Shown: positions 34,169 to 46,200, numbered from the stretch's first letter. The stretch is DNA of 64,000 nt from Cyanoderma ruficeps (GCA_008694505.1 VZDJ01000216.1:1137762-1201761), one strand, 5' to 3'. The notes: generated by a model not told the origin, from the letters alone. Translations and numbers: made by a program.

Positions 34169-34640
34169 TGTCTCAGTTCGAAGGAGAGGTGTCTGGTTTG
34201 GAAGGCAGGACCCTCCCTTGGAATGAAGAATGTAAACCCCCCTCCCTCCACATTATTATAATTTTGAAATTAAAAGGCCTCACAGGCAAAGATATGAGGA
34301 TAAGAATGACAGTTCTTTACGTATGTATAACAAGACAAACAAACAACAATAACTATGGTATTAACAACAAACGGAACAAGGAAACCCATGACAGCCTTCT
34401 CGGCCAAGATGGGAAAGGGATGGAAGAGAGGCTTTGCTTCACAAAACCCTGTGTGAAAAACAGAGTTCACTTTCCTGGCAAATTTTAAGAAATAGGTTTA
34501 ATAATAAAAAAAAATATGACAACTAGGAAAGAGATTAAGCAGGAGGAAGTATGGCTGGCCGGGTGACTTGGCATTCAGCCAAGTCCACAACCTGCTATTT
34601 CACAGGCCTTCTTTAAATACCCTTTCTATGGCATCAGGGA
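34169..34640 (+). mobile_element. LTR-family copy, internally deleted
   Basis: Begins TGTCTCAGTT and matches the copies at 20.2, 37.1 and 63.5 kb (TTATTATAATTTTGAAATT, ACAGTTCTTTAC). After about 34450 it matches 21370-21560 (AGTTCACTTTCCTGG, GACTTGGCATT, AGCCAAGTCCACAACCTG). Relative to the 20-21 kb copy it lacks the middle section. The right edge is approximate. Confidence 0.7.
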
Positions 34641-34654
34641 GAGCTGTTCCCAGC

Positions 34655-35410
34655 TCCATAGGGCCATGATGCCCCGGGCCATCAGGGCAGAGATGCCACC
34701 TACGAGTGGGCACAAGGTCGAGGGGTGGTTATTCATTATTTTGAGACATGTGCTGTGATCAAACAGGCCAAGCAGGCTCAGCCCCTATGGTGTGGTGGGT
34801 GGTGGTCCAAATATAAGTCTGGGGAGGCCTGGCAGATTGACTACATCACCCCTCCCCAAACCCGCCAAGGCAAGTGCTGTGTGCTGACCGTGGTGGAAGC
34901 CACCACTGGATGGTTGGAGACCTCCCCTGTGCCTCACACCACTGCCCAGAACACCATCCTGGGCCTTGAAAAGCAAATCCTGTGGAGGCACGGTACCCCT
35001 GAGAGGATTGAGTCTGACAATGGGACTCATTTCAAGAATAGTCTCATAAACACCTGGGCTAGAGAACATGGCATTGAGGGGGTGAATTTCCTTACCACGC
35101 GCCAGCAGCTGGGAAAGTTGAACAGTGCAACAGACTGCTTACAACCACCTTGAAGGCACTGGGGGGGTGGGAATTTCAAAATCTGGGAGCTGCATTTAGC
35201 AAAGGCCACGTGGTTATTTAACACCTAAGGTTCCACTAACTGAGCAGGCCCTGCCCAATCTGACCCCTTGCAAACAACAGATGGAGATAAGGTTCCAGTG
35301 GTACACGAGAGGTGTGCTGGGAAAAACTGTTTGGATTAATTCTGCCTTGGGCAAAGACAAACCAGTCTGTGGGGTTGTCTTTTCTCAGGGACTAGGTTGT
35401 ACCTGGTGGG
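34655..35410 (+). pseudogene. Endogenous retrovirus pol remnant: integrase region, frameshifted
   Basis: Seen: an open frame to about 35150 has His/Cys residues of an N-terminal zinc-binding region, then the core motif WQIDYI, then ESDNGTHF, which hold the first two catalytic aspartates of a retroviral integrase. The frame shifts before the third catalytic residue (Glu), and downstream pol sequence continues in another frame to about 35400. No reverse transcriptase is present upstream; instead an LTR copy and a protease fragment lie there. Inactive. I cannot assign the ERV class. Confidence 0.75.
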
Positions 35411-36260
35411 TGATGCAAAAGGATAGAGAGACGTGATGCATACCTCAAAGGGATGTTGTTTTGGGGTAAATCATCCATCACATCGTGCCTGTATCTAGAT
35501 CTAGCTGTATATATACATATAGATGTACATAGATGTATGTAATAGATGTATATAATTAGGGTAATACATTCATGTATAGAGTTATAGATACATGTGTTTG
35601 CCATTGAAATGTATTAATTTAGGTATTGATCAAATTGTATGGGATAAGGGGTGGAATGTCTTGGGGATGTTTTTTTCTCCCAGATCCATTTTTTGTTTTA
35701 GTTTTGTGTCTGGGGTGTTTGCTGCCACCCCTTTCCCCATTCCCCGTCTCCAAGTGTATTGTGATGGGTGAGAGCAGGCCCAGGAATTCCTGCGAGGGTT
35801 GTGAATGGGGGACACTTTCATCCTTCTGGTGTGATGATTTCATCTCAGTGGCCATGCAGTGTGATACTGCTGATGAGAGATACTGTTGTCATGTGGCTTT
35901 TGCCATTTTCTTTTCTTTCTCTTTGGCACTGTGACTGGAGCTTGCTTCCCTGATGCTTGGGAGCCCAGGGCCACCGCGTTCCATGCTGGGATCGGGAGCA
36001 TGCGGACCCCGCTGGGCCCTCCCGCTCTCTGCAGCCCAACCCCGGGATCAGCCATCACAGGTGACCAACCCCGGGATCAGCCATCGCAGGTGACCAACCC
36101 CAGGATCAGCCATCGCAGGTGAGCTGCTCAGGGCAGCGATTCCCCACCCAGCCCCACTGTTCTCTGCTGCTGCTTCAGGGAGTCTTGGTACATTTTAACC
36201 CGACACCCCGACTTCTGGCACTGACCCGGCTCTGGAGTTTCTGCTACACCTTTTTTGTCA
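35411..36260. other. Likely ERV-derived sequence with low-complexity patches
   Basis: Follows the integrase remnant. Includes an imperfect ATAGATGTAT-type microsatellite at about 35500-35600 and a 3 x 29-bp tandem repeat. No env-like domain was recognised. Confidence 0.35.
36036..36122. repeat. Tandem repeat, 3 x 29 bp
   Basis: Units start at 36036, 36065 and 36094 with consensus CCAACCCCGGGATCAGCCAT followed by CGCAGGTGA. Units differ at one position each. Confidence 0.9.
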
Positions 36261-36660
36261 CCTTGGGTCTGCTCGCCTCTGCTGTTCCAGCTTTCTGCTT
36301 TCAAGGTTCCTGCTACAGTCCATTTCTCCTTCCAAAGGGGCACCAGGACTGGCTACACGTGTGGGTTTGTAGCGGAAGCCCCTTTCCCACCTCTCCTGCC
36401 GGCCATGCGCCATTACCCAGGTGCAGAGAGGTGGCCGAGCCCGCGCCACAGCGCCCCCTGCAGCCGTGGGGGGATCATCGCACCTGCCCTGCCCACCGGG
36501 AGCCACCAGCGCCCCTGCCGGCTGCGCCCAGAACTGCACCAAAGGGGAAGGCGGCACAGCCGAGGGAAGGCTGGGACTGGGTTTGTGCCTCTGTTCGGTG
36601 TCGCTGCTGCTGCTGTTGTTGGTTTGCCTTGTTATACACATACACCTGCATTTACACATA

Positions 36661-36956
36661 TGTAGCCCTGGTTTATGCCTAAGATGTTTTGGTTTTCTGA
36701 AATTCTTTTCCCAGGGAATTTTCTGTAAACAAGAGACATGTTTTGGTAACTGTTTTAAACTTGGTTTAAATTCTTTCCCTAGCAGGGACTTCTTCTTGAT
36801 GTGACCAATGTTAGTGAAGAGGTTTGTCTTTGTTTCACCAATCAAATTGGTCTGTGTAAAATAGTATATAAGGGAGACACATCCCAAAAATAAAGGAGTA
36901 ATTTTCAGCCTTCTGAAGTCAGAGTCTTTGTGTTGTTGTGGTGTACAACAGTGTCA
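36661..36956 (+). mobile_element. Solo LTR, 296 bp, with 6-bp target-site duplication
   Basis: Starts TGTAGCCCTGG, ends ACAGTGTCA, flanked by CACATA at 36655-36660 and 36957-36962. Contains a CCAAT-type box (CACCAATCAAATTGG), TATATAAG at about 36865 and AATAAA at 36889-36894. The flanks are themselves a CACATA microsatellite, so the duplication is weaker proof here than for the other two copies. Confidence 0.8.
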
Positions 36957-36959
36957 CAC

Positions 36960-37014
<55 letters not shown>
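36957..37014. repeat. (CACATA)n microsatellite
   Basis: About nine to ten near-perfect copies of the CACATA hexamer directly after the solo LTR, with a degenerate stretch (ATACACATACACC) just before the LTR. Confidence 0.95.
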
Positions 37015-37789
37015 AATGTAAAGAACTGTTATTCCTTTTCCCAATATCTTTGCCCGAAAGCTCCTCAATTTCAAAGTTGTAATAATTCAGAGGTAAGGGG
37101 CTGACATTTTCCATTCCAAGGGAGGTTCCTGCCTTCCTTGGTGGACGGACACCTGTCTTTCAAACTAGGGCAGTGTACAACTGCTAAAGACAATCAGGAA
37201 AAAAAATAATCCCTTCGTAGAGATAATTTCCAAGAATTTAAATGAAAATTTCATTTGAGAAAATATATGAGATTATACATTGTGTCTTTTAAAAATTATT
37301 TTTTAGCTGCAATGATGTCATTTTTTGGTAATAATTAAAAGTCAAACAGCTTTTCTTTCCTTTTGTCATGTTTATAAATTGTATTTCAACCAGCTGTGCC
37401 TTGGCCGTACCATGTTAAATATTAGCTTGGGAGGATGATGATGTCTAAACAGGACTCACAATAAATCCAATATGCAGGGCTGGAGTCTTTTCTTCTTTGT
37501 CATTCCTGTGCAGACTCACTGGCTCAGTACATGAAGAGACAAGGCAGCACATGCATTTAAAGCACAGTTCCTGCCTTAGAACCAGTCCAAATGAGAGAAA
37601 ATTAGATGCAAGGCTCTGCTGCTCTCCAGTGGAGCTGAATGCAATCACCACAGTTAAAATTCCATCCTTTCTCAGATTTTCTGCCTTTTTTAAAGCACAT
37701 TTTAATTTCTTTGTTCCTAGACTGCTGCTGGGCCATGTGATATTACCTAATGAAAAATACTGATTTCCCCAAGTTTGAGTTGTATGATA

Positions 37790-38015
37790 AAAGTTGCACC
37801 AGAGGAGGTTTGGAGTGGATATTAGGGAAAAATCTTCACTCAAAGCACTGTCAAGCCCTGGCAGAGGCTGCCCAGGGCAATGATGGAGTTATCACCCCTG
37901 GAGGCATCTGAAAAATCTGCAGATATGGCACCTGGGGACATGGTTTAGTGGTGGCCTTGGCAGTGCTGGGTTAATGGATGGGCTTGATGGTTCAAGGTTT
38001 TTTTCAATGTAAATA
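37790..38015 (+). mobile_element. CR1 LINE fragment
   Basis: Contains diverged CR1 3' phrases such as GGCAGAGGCTGCCCAGGGCA and ATGGCACCTGGGGACATGGT. The ATTCTGTG end is lost. Confidence 0.7.
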
Positions 38016-38599
38016 ACCCCATGATAAAATGAGGGATGTGAAAGACCTCGGAAGATTTTCAGTCTCAGTAGGTATTTTCAAGTTTACTGTAAATGTCTGT
38101 AACAGCACCCATTGTTCCCATGACAGAACACATGATCCAGAATGGAACTCCCCATTCCAAATCCTAGGAAAATCAATCTCTCTCAGCAAGTGCAAGATGC
38201 CTTCTAACCTGTACTATTGCTAAGAAAACAGGATTTCAGATATTATCTGGAGACCTTATTAGAAAGGAAAGGCCTTTTTGCTGCCAGACACCAGCCAACA
38301 CAGAGCTGCGGAGTCACAAAATCCAGGAGCTAAGATCCTAACTCCGTCAGTCATCCCTCCGTGAATCACCAGGTCTATTTATGCCTCCGTGGGTGTGATA
38401 AACAAATACCCCAGGAGCTGTCAGACTGCATTGCCTCACATCTGCAACTCACAGAGGGAGCTGCCCATGGGACACCCCCGCCCCACAATGCAACCGGAGC
38501 TCCCCACCCTGGTCCCACACCAAGGGACTAAAGGGATCAAACCTGCTGTCAGGGGCCCCCAGAGCCTCCACCAACAGCACCCAGGCTTCCATGTTCACT

Positions 38600-39104
38600 C
38601 TGGTGACCTGGGCTGTACCCAGAATAGTGTGGCCAGCAGCACCAGGGAAGTGATTGTCCCTCTGTTATTGGCACTGCTGTGTTCAGTTTTGGCCCGCTCA
38701 CTTTATCAAGGACATAGAGGGGCTGGAGGGTGTCCAAAGAAGAGGAACAAGGCTTGTAAAGGGACTAGAAAACATGTCTTATGAGGCTGGGTTTGTTTAG
38801 TCTTGAGGAGGCTCAGGGATGACCTCACTGCTCTCTAGAACTACTGACAGGAGCATTTAGTGAGGTGGGGATGGGGCTCTTCTGCTGTGCCTGCAGAGAG
38901 AGGACCAAAGAAAATGGCCTTAAACTGAGATAGCAGAGATTCAGATTAAATATTAGAAAAATTTAGTTTTACTGTTTGTGTGGTCAGGGGCTGGAAGGGG
39001 TTGCCCGGGGGGTGGTGAAATCACCACACTGGACCTGGCACTGGGTGATGTGGTTTAGTGGTTTAGTGGCAGTGCCAGGTGCATGGTCAGAGTGGGTGAC
39101 AGAA
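38600..39104 (+). mobile_element. CR1 LINE fragment, + orientation
   Basis: Recognisable CR1 3' region phrases: CAGTTTTGGCCCGCTCA, GGACATAGAGGGGCTGGAG, GTCTTGAGGAGGCTCAGGG and GGTTGCCCGGGG. Abuts an oppositely oriented CR1. Confidence 0.8.
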
Positions 39105-39540
39105 CCACAGAATCACAGAAGGAACTAGGCTGGAGATCTTTGAGATCATCCAGTCCAACCTACGACCCAACACCACTTTGTCAACCAGACTGTGACACTG
39201 ACTGCGACATCCAGTCTTTTCTTAAACACTTCCAGGGACGGTGATACCTCTGCGGGCAGCCCATTCCAATGCCCAATCACCCATTCTGTGGAGAATTTCT
39301 CTCTAATGTCCAACCTGAACCTCCCCTGGAGCAGCTTAGGGCCGTGTCCTCATGTCCTGCCCCTTGTTCCCTGGGAGCAGAGCCCGACCCTCACCAGACT
39401 GCACCCTCCTGACAGAGGAGAGGGGTAGGATCTCTCCGAGCCCCCTTTTCTCCAGGCTGAGCTCCCCACAGCTGCCTCAGCCCCTCCTCACACAAGTGTG
39501 CTCCAAACCTTTCCCCAGCCTTGTTGCCTTTTAACAGGTC
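39105..39540 (-). mobile_element. CR1 LINE 3' fragment, - orientation, next to the SPAG9 promoter
   Basis: Minus-oriented CR1 3' end: AACCACAGAATCACAGAAGG, GATCATCCAGTCCAACC, CTTCCAGGGACGGTGA, TCTCCAGGCTGAGCTCC. It ends about 140 bp before the CRE-like cluster and 380 bp before the SPAG9 ATG. Confidence 0.88.
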
Positions 39541-39677
39541 TCTTCCAATCTTAACGATTCGGTGACTCTGTGACCTCTGATGTGTTTCCGACAGCCCGGC
39601 CCTTCCCCGTGGCACCCAGCTCCCGCCGGATGCATTTCCCCTGACGGCGACACCATTTTGGCCAGCAACCCGCCCCA

Positions 39678-39798
39678 TGACGTCACACAGACTCGATGAC
39701 ATCACCACGCCGGCCACACCCCCCGCGTGACCTCACGCCCCAGCCCCGCCCCACGCTGCCGTCCTGGCAGGCCCCGCCCGGCGCGGCGGGTGAGGTCA
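39678..39798. promoter_or_regulatory. Cluster of four CRE-like octamers
   Basis: TGACGTCA (perfect CREB/ATF palindrome) at 39678-39685, TGACATCA at 39697-39704, TGACCTCA at 39728-39735 and its reverse complement TGAGGTCA at 39791-39798, all 120-240 bp upstream of the SPAG9 ATG. Regulatory use is inferred from sequence. Confidence 0.55.
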
Positions 39799-39919
39799 GA
39801 GGCGCGCGCCGCTCCCCGCCCGGCCCCGCCGACACTCCGCCGCCGCCGCCGCCGCAGGAGCCGCTCCGAGCAGGACCTGCCGGGCCTCGCCAGGCCCCGC
39901 ACAGCCCCTCGCCGCCGCC

Positions 39920-40225
39920 ATGGAGCTGGCGGACGGCGTGGTGTACCAGGAGGACCCCGGCGGGCCCGGCCCCGCCATGATGTCGGAGCGGGTGTCGGGG
40001 CTGGCGGGCTCCATCTACCGCGAGTTCGAGCGGCTCATCGGACGCTACGACGAGGAGGTGGTGGCCGAGCTGATGCCGCTGGTGGTGGCCGTGCTGGAGA
40101 ACCTGGACTCGGTGTGCGCGCACAGCCAGGAGACCAGCGTGGAGCTGGAGCTGCTGCGGGACGACAACGAGCAGCTGCTCACGCAGTACGAGCGGGAGAA
40201 GGCGCTGCGCAAACAGGCCGAGGAG
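39920..40225 (+). CDS. SPAG9: SPAG9 exon 1 (codons 1-102)
   Basis: 306 bp from a strong Kozak ATG to donor GAGGAG|GTGAGC, phase 0. Carries the RH1 domain. The first 60 bases are very GC-rich and encode a Gly/Pro loop. Confidence 0.96.
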
Positions 40226-43200
40226 GTGAGCGCGGCGCTGGGCCGGGGCCGGTGCGGCTCCGGGAGGGCGGCCGCACCTCCCGCGCTGGGCCTGCCCGGG
40301 GCAGAGCGGGCGGCGCCGGCAGCGGGAACCGGGGCAGCCTCCCGTCCGGGAGCGGGGCCGGAGCCGCCGGTGACGAGTTGAGGTCGCGACGCGGCTCGGC
40401 AGGAGGATGAGGAGGGCGGGGAGTCCCTCCCGCTCCGTGCGGCTCCGTGTGCCCGCGGTGCCCTGAGCCGCTCGTCCCGGAGCGATCCCCGGTAACCGCT
40501 GCGGAGCGCTGAGCTGCCGGAAGGGCCGCGGCAGGGGAGCGGAGCAAACATGGAACCGTGCGCTGGCTGCGCTGTCACGGTCCCGCGGGATGCTCCCCGC
40601 GGAGGGAGGCGGGTTGTCCGTGTTTGCAAAAATAGTGACAGCGCTTTGCAAAAACCGTGGAAATGCAGTGTGTAGGCTGAAGCCTTCGGAGTTGGTACAT
40701 AAAGCTGCAGGCAGCAACAGGTGATGTGGACTCTCCAGTGACATCGTCTCTGATTTGGGATGTTAGATGTTTTTATTTCAGTTTTTGTACCAAGAGTCAC
40801 TTCAGCATGAATAAGCTTGTGAGGCATTATCTAGTGTAATATTATAAAGCAATACAATAGGAATCAGCTGTGCAGGATAACTTCCTGCAGCTCTTTGTCT
40901 TGCCAGACTCCTGAAGGAAATTGGATTGGCAGCATTATCTGTAATAGAACAAGCTATCTTACAAGTCTATTTCCAGACCCCTTGTCCTGTGCTAATCTCT
41001 CTGGTTGTGCTTGCCTTGTAAATTTTCCAAAAATCAGAACAACTGCACTGAGGGTGAACACAATATTGACAGTGAAAGCTTAATTTAAAAAACATTAGCC
41101 CATACAATATTAGTACTAGTACAAATAATTTTTTAGTTGTTATAAGTAAGTGCAGAATGTTGTCTGCAGATTATTCCAGGACTCAGTTTGTTACGAAGTG
41201 CTGTGGTATGAATGGTGTCCCCCCCAACTCTTGGACTGATAGATCGTTCATCCTCCTTATCAAACACAGGGTGATTTTATGATGCCTTATGGACTCCAGT
41301 CAGGGGACGGGATTGCCACGCTATTTCTAACACAAGCTGATGTAAAAGGGTCTTTTAGAAAATATGTTTATTGAGAATAATAGGAAGGGATTGATAAATA
41401 CTTTCTGAACTAATTCATGAGAAAATCCATCAGGCTTGAAGCACAAGCAGCATTTGCCAGATTGAAAAAAACAGGCCTTGGGCAGCAGGACAGAAACTGT
41501 ACCAATGTGGTGAAACAGACCATGGGGTTCATTATGTTGTAGCTTTTCCGGGACTGTATGTGCCTGGATTGGTGGTGTCCTTCGCTGCCATCTCCACTTC
41601 TGTGTGTCATGATAAATTAACTTGAGAGGACAGGCTTTATGCAGTTGAAGAACCAGTGCTCATGCTGCAAGACAGCTGGCTGATGCTTTCCAAAGTGCAG
41701 TCAGACCAAAGACTGTGTTTTCATGTGATGTGCTGAGGTCATTGTGCTGTACAGGTGTGAAAGTGTCAGGTACAGCCTGGTGTGTTCAGGAGAGGCACAT
41801 GTGTTAGTCAGGCATGGTTGTTGAATTATTTTTTCAATGCTGAGTTAACCTGATGGGTGCAGTATTGTTGAAATAAAAGGAGGGAACAGAAATTTAACAC
41901 TATTTTCCTTGGACAAAAATTTGCTGTCTTAGCGCATTTCTTTTGTTTGCTTGTGTCATCTGGTGGCAAAATGGAGAATTTTGAGCTGCTGAGTTCCGTA
42001 TTTATTATCATCTGTTCATGGAATCACACAATGGTTTGGGTTGGAAGGGACCTTAAAGTTCACGTCACTCAACCCCTGCCATGGGCAGGGACACTGTCCA
42101 CTAGACCAGGTTGCTCCAAGCCCTGTCCAGCCTACCCTTGAGCACTTCCAGGGATGAGGCAGCCACAGCTTCTCTGGGCAATTAACACACCTTCTTTTAC
42201 TTTCTGCTTTTTGTGGTAGGAAATTTATTTTCAGTAGTATCTTAATGAACATTAAATAGTTTACTATTTGGGTAGGGGTCTCCTTACCCCGTTTTTGTAA
42301 TTTGCCTTCTTTATTTCCTGTGCTTAAAAAGTTACTAAAGAAATGTCTTTAATGTTGTTGCCTGTGGATTTCTGAAATATTTTTTTTAAAGTCACCTTGA
42401 GGGAAGTTCTGGGCCTACGTCACAACACTCTGAGTACAGTCTTGATCTTTGTAGTTGCTGCAAAATCACTGATCTGACTTTTTTAATGTGGCAGGTTTTT
42501 TGATATCGCTGAAGGGACCAGCTGCACTGCACTTCTGCTTCCAGTTCTTACTTTCCCACTTGGTGACTGTGAGGTAGCAATTCTTGCCCCAAAGAAGTGG
42601 GAGAGGAAACAGCATTTGTGCTTCTGCTATTTTATACCCTGATAAGAGTTGCTTCTGCAGCAATGCAGAAGGTTGTTTCCGACCTGCACTTGTAGCTGGC
42701 ATTTGTTTTGTGTGCACTTGGAAAGAGGATAAAATCTACTCCCTTTAGCCATGCCAAATTAGGATATATTTTAGATTTTCTACTGTTGGTAGGATTAAGC
42801 TGGTTTTGAAATCTTTGGCAACCATGAAAAAAGATTTACCACCACTAAAATTGGTTTAAGTCATAGTATGAACTTGATGAATGCTTTTTCTTACTGTTCC
42901 CAGAGGTGACTTTCTTCCTTAGAGAAGAAAGTTGAGTAAACACTGTGCCATAAGATTTTAAGTATTTTTCATTTGAGAGAAGAAAACCGGGATGCATTTT
43001 ACAGAAAACTTTCACTCTATTTTACAGCTGTCAGGTTCTTTTCCTTTTCATGTGTTTTTCTGTGCCCCAAGTCCATCTGAACTGGCTTTTTAGGTGATCT
43101 TTTTTTCTCCCTGCTGCAAGAAGAACTTGCCATTGGCTGAGAATCTGTCATTGTTGCAATACACATTGCTGAAGGACATGTCATAGGCTACTAAATATTG

Positions 43201-46200
43201 CCAAGTGGGTGGGACCCTGACATCAGATATGTTCAGCATTGCATCTGGGTCCTGTGACAGGAAAACAAGTCAAGATGTAGAGACAGAAGATGACATAAAT
43301 ATAGGAAGAGATATTTCATTTGGCTAATAATGTGCTGCTGAGTGCTTCAGTGGTTGTGTGCAGGACAGAGCCTTGCAAATATGCTGTGCTGTTGTGTAGT
43401 CTCAGTTCTTATTTACTCCACAGATCTCTGCAAACTTTCAAGTGGGTTTAAAATTGATTACATAAAGATTTTTGAGTTTAGTTTGTGGGGGACTTTTTCA
43501 CACTTTTTACGTGAGGTCTTTAAGGACAGGTTGGACAAAGGTCTGAAATGGCACACTTGATCCTTCCTGGAGAAAATGGGATGGATTAAATGGGAGTTGC
43601 CAAACTATCTAACTAGTTCTGACTAGTTCTTCTGTCATACTTGTGCAGGGTTAGTCAGGATGTGATGATCAATCTGCTGGGGCTGTGCCTGTGATAGTAC
43701 TATCACCGGAAGGAGAGATGAAACCAAGTAAAAATATTCAAAGTCCAAAGTTCTCAATCCCAAGATCTGGTCAGGTATAGTTTACAGCAGGAGAGGGTTC
43801 AGCTGTAATTATAGAAATGCTTTAAAGTATAATAATGTAGAACTTTCTTTGAACTTTAACAAAATGAAGGTAAACTAGTGGAAGGTAACAAAACTGTTCT
43901 AGGCAAAACCAGTTTTACCATTTGCTGTTGAAGAACTTGAGAGGAAATACAACATTATATTTATCTGTAGTTTTGTAACAATGACATTAATAGCTCTGAA
44001 TGACTCTTTGTTATTCATGAGTATAATTGTCCCTGCCCTTTAGCGAGCTATGGCACATATTTGGGAAATCATCAGAGAAACAACTAAACAAAGATGTTAC
44101 AGTTTTATAGTTCTTCTTTCATGTTTTCCCATGTTCAGTGTAACAAACTGTGTTGGTCTTTAGCCCCAGTGCCAAATCTGTGTCAAACTTTGAAGCCCTT
44201 TGTGAAAAGGGAGTCTGCCAAGAATAGACCAGACATGACTTGAATGTTAAAGGGGCAAAAGTCTTGAATCACTTACTACAAAGAAGACATGAAACAAGCT
44301 TAAACATTGAGGTTTTCAACTTACATTGGCTAATTAATATTCCCAAACTTTGCGTGGAGGGAGTAGAAAGATTTCTGCACATCTGTGTTTGAAGAGGGAT
44401 TTTCCACCCAAAGTGGAGCTACCTGGGCCGTGTCAGCTGTTCCTCAATGGTGTCGTGATTTGGCTTCAAGCAGTCATATGAGCACCATGCCGAGTCCTGT
44501 GATAGCTGTGCAGAGCTTGTCTGAAAGGAGCCCTTGTTTCACTTCATCGATTTTGATGCGTTTCTACGTCTGAAGTACTTTTTAGTCAGAACTTCTTCTG
44601 ATGACCCTGTTCAACTGAAGCCCTTTTCATAAGGTTATGAATTCCTGCTTTTATAAAAGCTCTAAAACACAGTGGCTAAAACGTAGTAATAGCTCATTAA
44701 CAGTTGATGTGTGACTATTTGAAATACTTTTCCCACTAGATTTTCCTAATAATACATAGGAAAAGATATTCAAATCAGGTTACTGTTTTAAAGTTGCTGC
44801 CTGCGCTTTCTCTTTTCTTCCATGTGGTCCTCAGCTGTCCTTGCCCCTTTAACTGTTGTGGGGGTTTGGGAATTTTTCCCGCAGAGGTTTCTGGTCTGGT
44901 TCTCCTCCCTGTTCCATGAGCCTTCTGCATAACTTGTGTTGTTGGCCTTGTCTTCTTGCAGTGCAGAGCACAGAGTACTGCATGGCCTGAAACATCTCTG
45001 GCTTTTGGAAGTATTCTTTGTGCCAGCAATACATGCTGGATTTCTTGGTTTTTTTGGGTAAGATAAAAAGCAAAAAAATGAGCTTTTAAAGCAGCTATAA
45101 TGGTCTGTTGGCAATTTTTATGCTAGGGAATGTAATTTACAGTGAACTCTGGAATATGGAGAATCACAAAGTTGGTAAACCAAGGAAACGGAAGGTGATG
45201 GTGATCAGCACAGAGTTTTCTGTGCAGTTGACAGATTGTAGATGGTTATTAAGGATTTGATGAAGACTATGAGAATTTCTAGCAGAATTGGGTGGGAATG
45301 GAAAAGATATCAAATAATTTAGGTTGGCACTTCTGCTGCTGTGTCCCTGTTGCAGTGTCTGTCCCTTGGTGGCTTGTGGGTGAAAATAACTTCACTGATG
45401 ATCATCCAAACTAAGGATACCAAGACTCCCTGTGCTCACATGAACTGTTGGCAATTGTTGTACATGAAGTTAGGCAGAAATGAAATAATTCATGTTTATG
45501 TTAATCCCAAGCAGGTTCTCTGGAGTAGCTGGCACTTAGTTGGAAGTTGTTACACAGTATAACCTTGGCTGGGTGCTTGACTGATGGACCTGGGCTGAGA
45601 TAGTTCTTTGTGTTTAAATGTGGCATGTGGATCTTTTCAGTTGTTCTGGAAACCACCTTGCACCTTCCTGGCTGTGAAGGGCTGCTGTGTTGCTTCCTAC
45701 CTGCTGTAAAACCTGTACATAGTTGTTTGTTCTAACTTAACTATTTTGTTGTTGTTTAGAAATTCATTGAGTTTGAAGATTCTCAAGAACAAGAGAAAAA
45801 GGACTTACAGACCAGAGTGGAAGCATTAGAGTCACAAACTCGACAACTTGAACTAAAAGCAAAAAACTATGCTGATCAAAGTAAGTGAAACGTGGTGCAC
45901 TCCCTGTAAGTGATATTAGTGCATTGTAATTTCTGTTCTGTAAAATGATAATACATAGGCTAAATATCTGTGCCCTCTGATTCCTGTATTTAGACAGATA
46001 TCTGGGTTTAACTCTTGTGCAAGTCTGTTTTCTTTAGAATTAAGGCAAATAAGTCAGATACGAGCCTGTGACTTGTAATCTGATTCTTCTGGTATCCTGC
46101 TTGTATTGTTTGCCTTTTAGACAGTGCTGTTTTCACATGTAAGCAACCTTTTCAGGAGGTGGTTAGATTACTTCCTTCTAAGTGATGATAAAATAAGCTA

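Larger units (their letters stand above)
36400..37172 (-). mobile_element. Reverse-oriented LTR-family copy, split by a solo LTR
   Basis: On the minus strand it starts near 37172 (TGCCCTAGTTTGAAAGACAGG) and runs through the same blocks as the + copies at 34169 and 63525 (AATTATTACAACTTTGAAATT, GAACTG, then CAGCGCCCCCTGCAG on +). It is interrupted by the LTR at 36661-36956 and an expanded microsatellite. The left edge is approximate. Confidence 0.7.
39570..40620. promoter_or_regulatory. CpG island at the SPAG9 promoter
   Basis: CpG-dense sequence surrounding the first SPAG9 coding exon, beginning right after the CR1 and ending about 40620. It contains a CCATTTTGGCC YY1-like site at about 39653 and the CRE-like octamers. 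No clear TATA box. Confidence 0.85.
40226..45759 (+). other. SPAG9 intron 1
   Basis: 5.5 kb. Its 5' 400 bp still belong to the CpG island. It contains a minus CR1 fragment at 42016-42182 and perhaps a weak one near 43480; nothing else recognised. Confidence 0.75.

Noticed and set aside
36951..37014. Spaced short repeats as a possible CRISPR-like array
   Set aside because: It is a plain hexanucleotide microsatellite in a vertebrate genome without spacers.
39683..40744. 353-codon minus-strand open frame over SPAG9 exon 1
   Set aside because: Antisense shadow of the SPAG9 coding exon and CpG island; low-complexity Arg/Pro/Ala/Gly translation with no domain.
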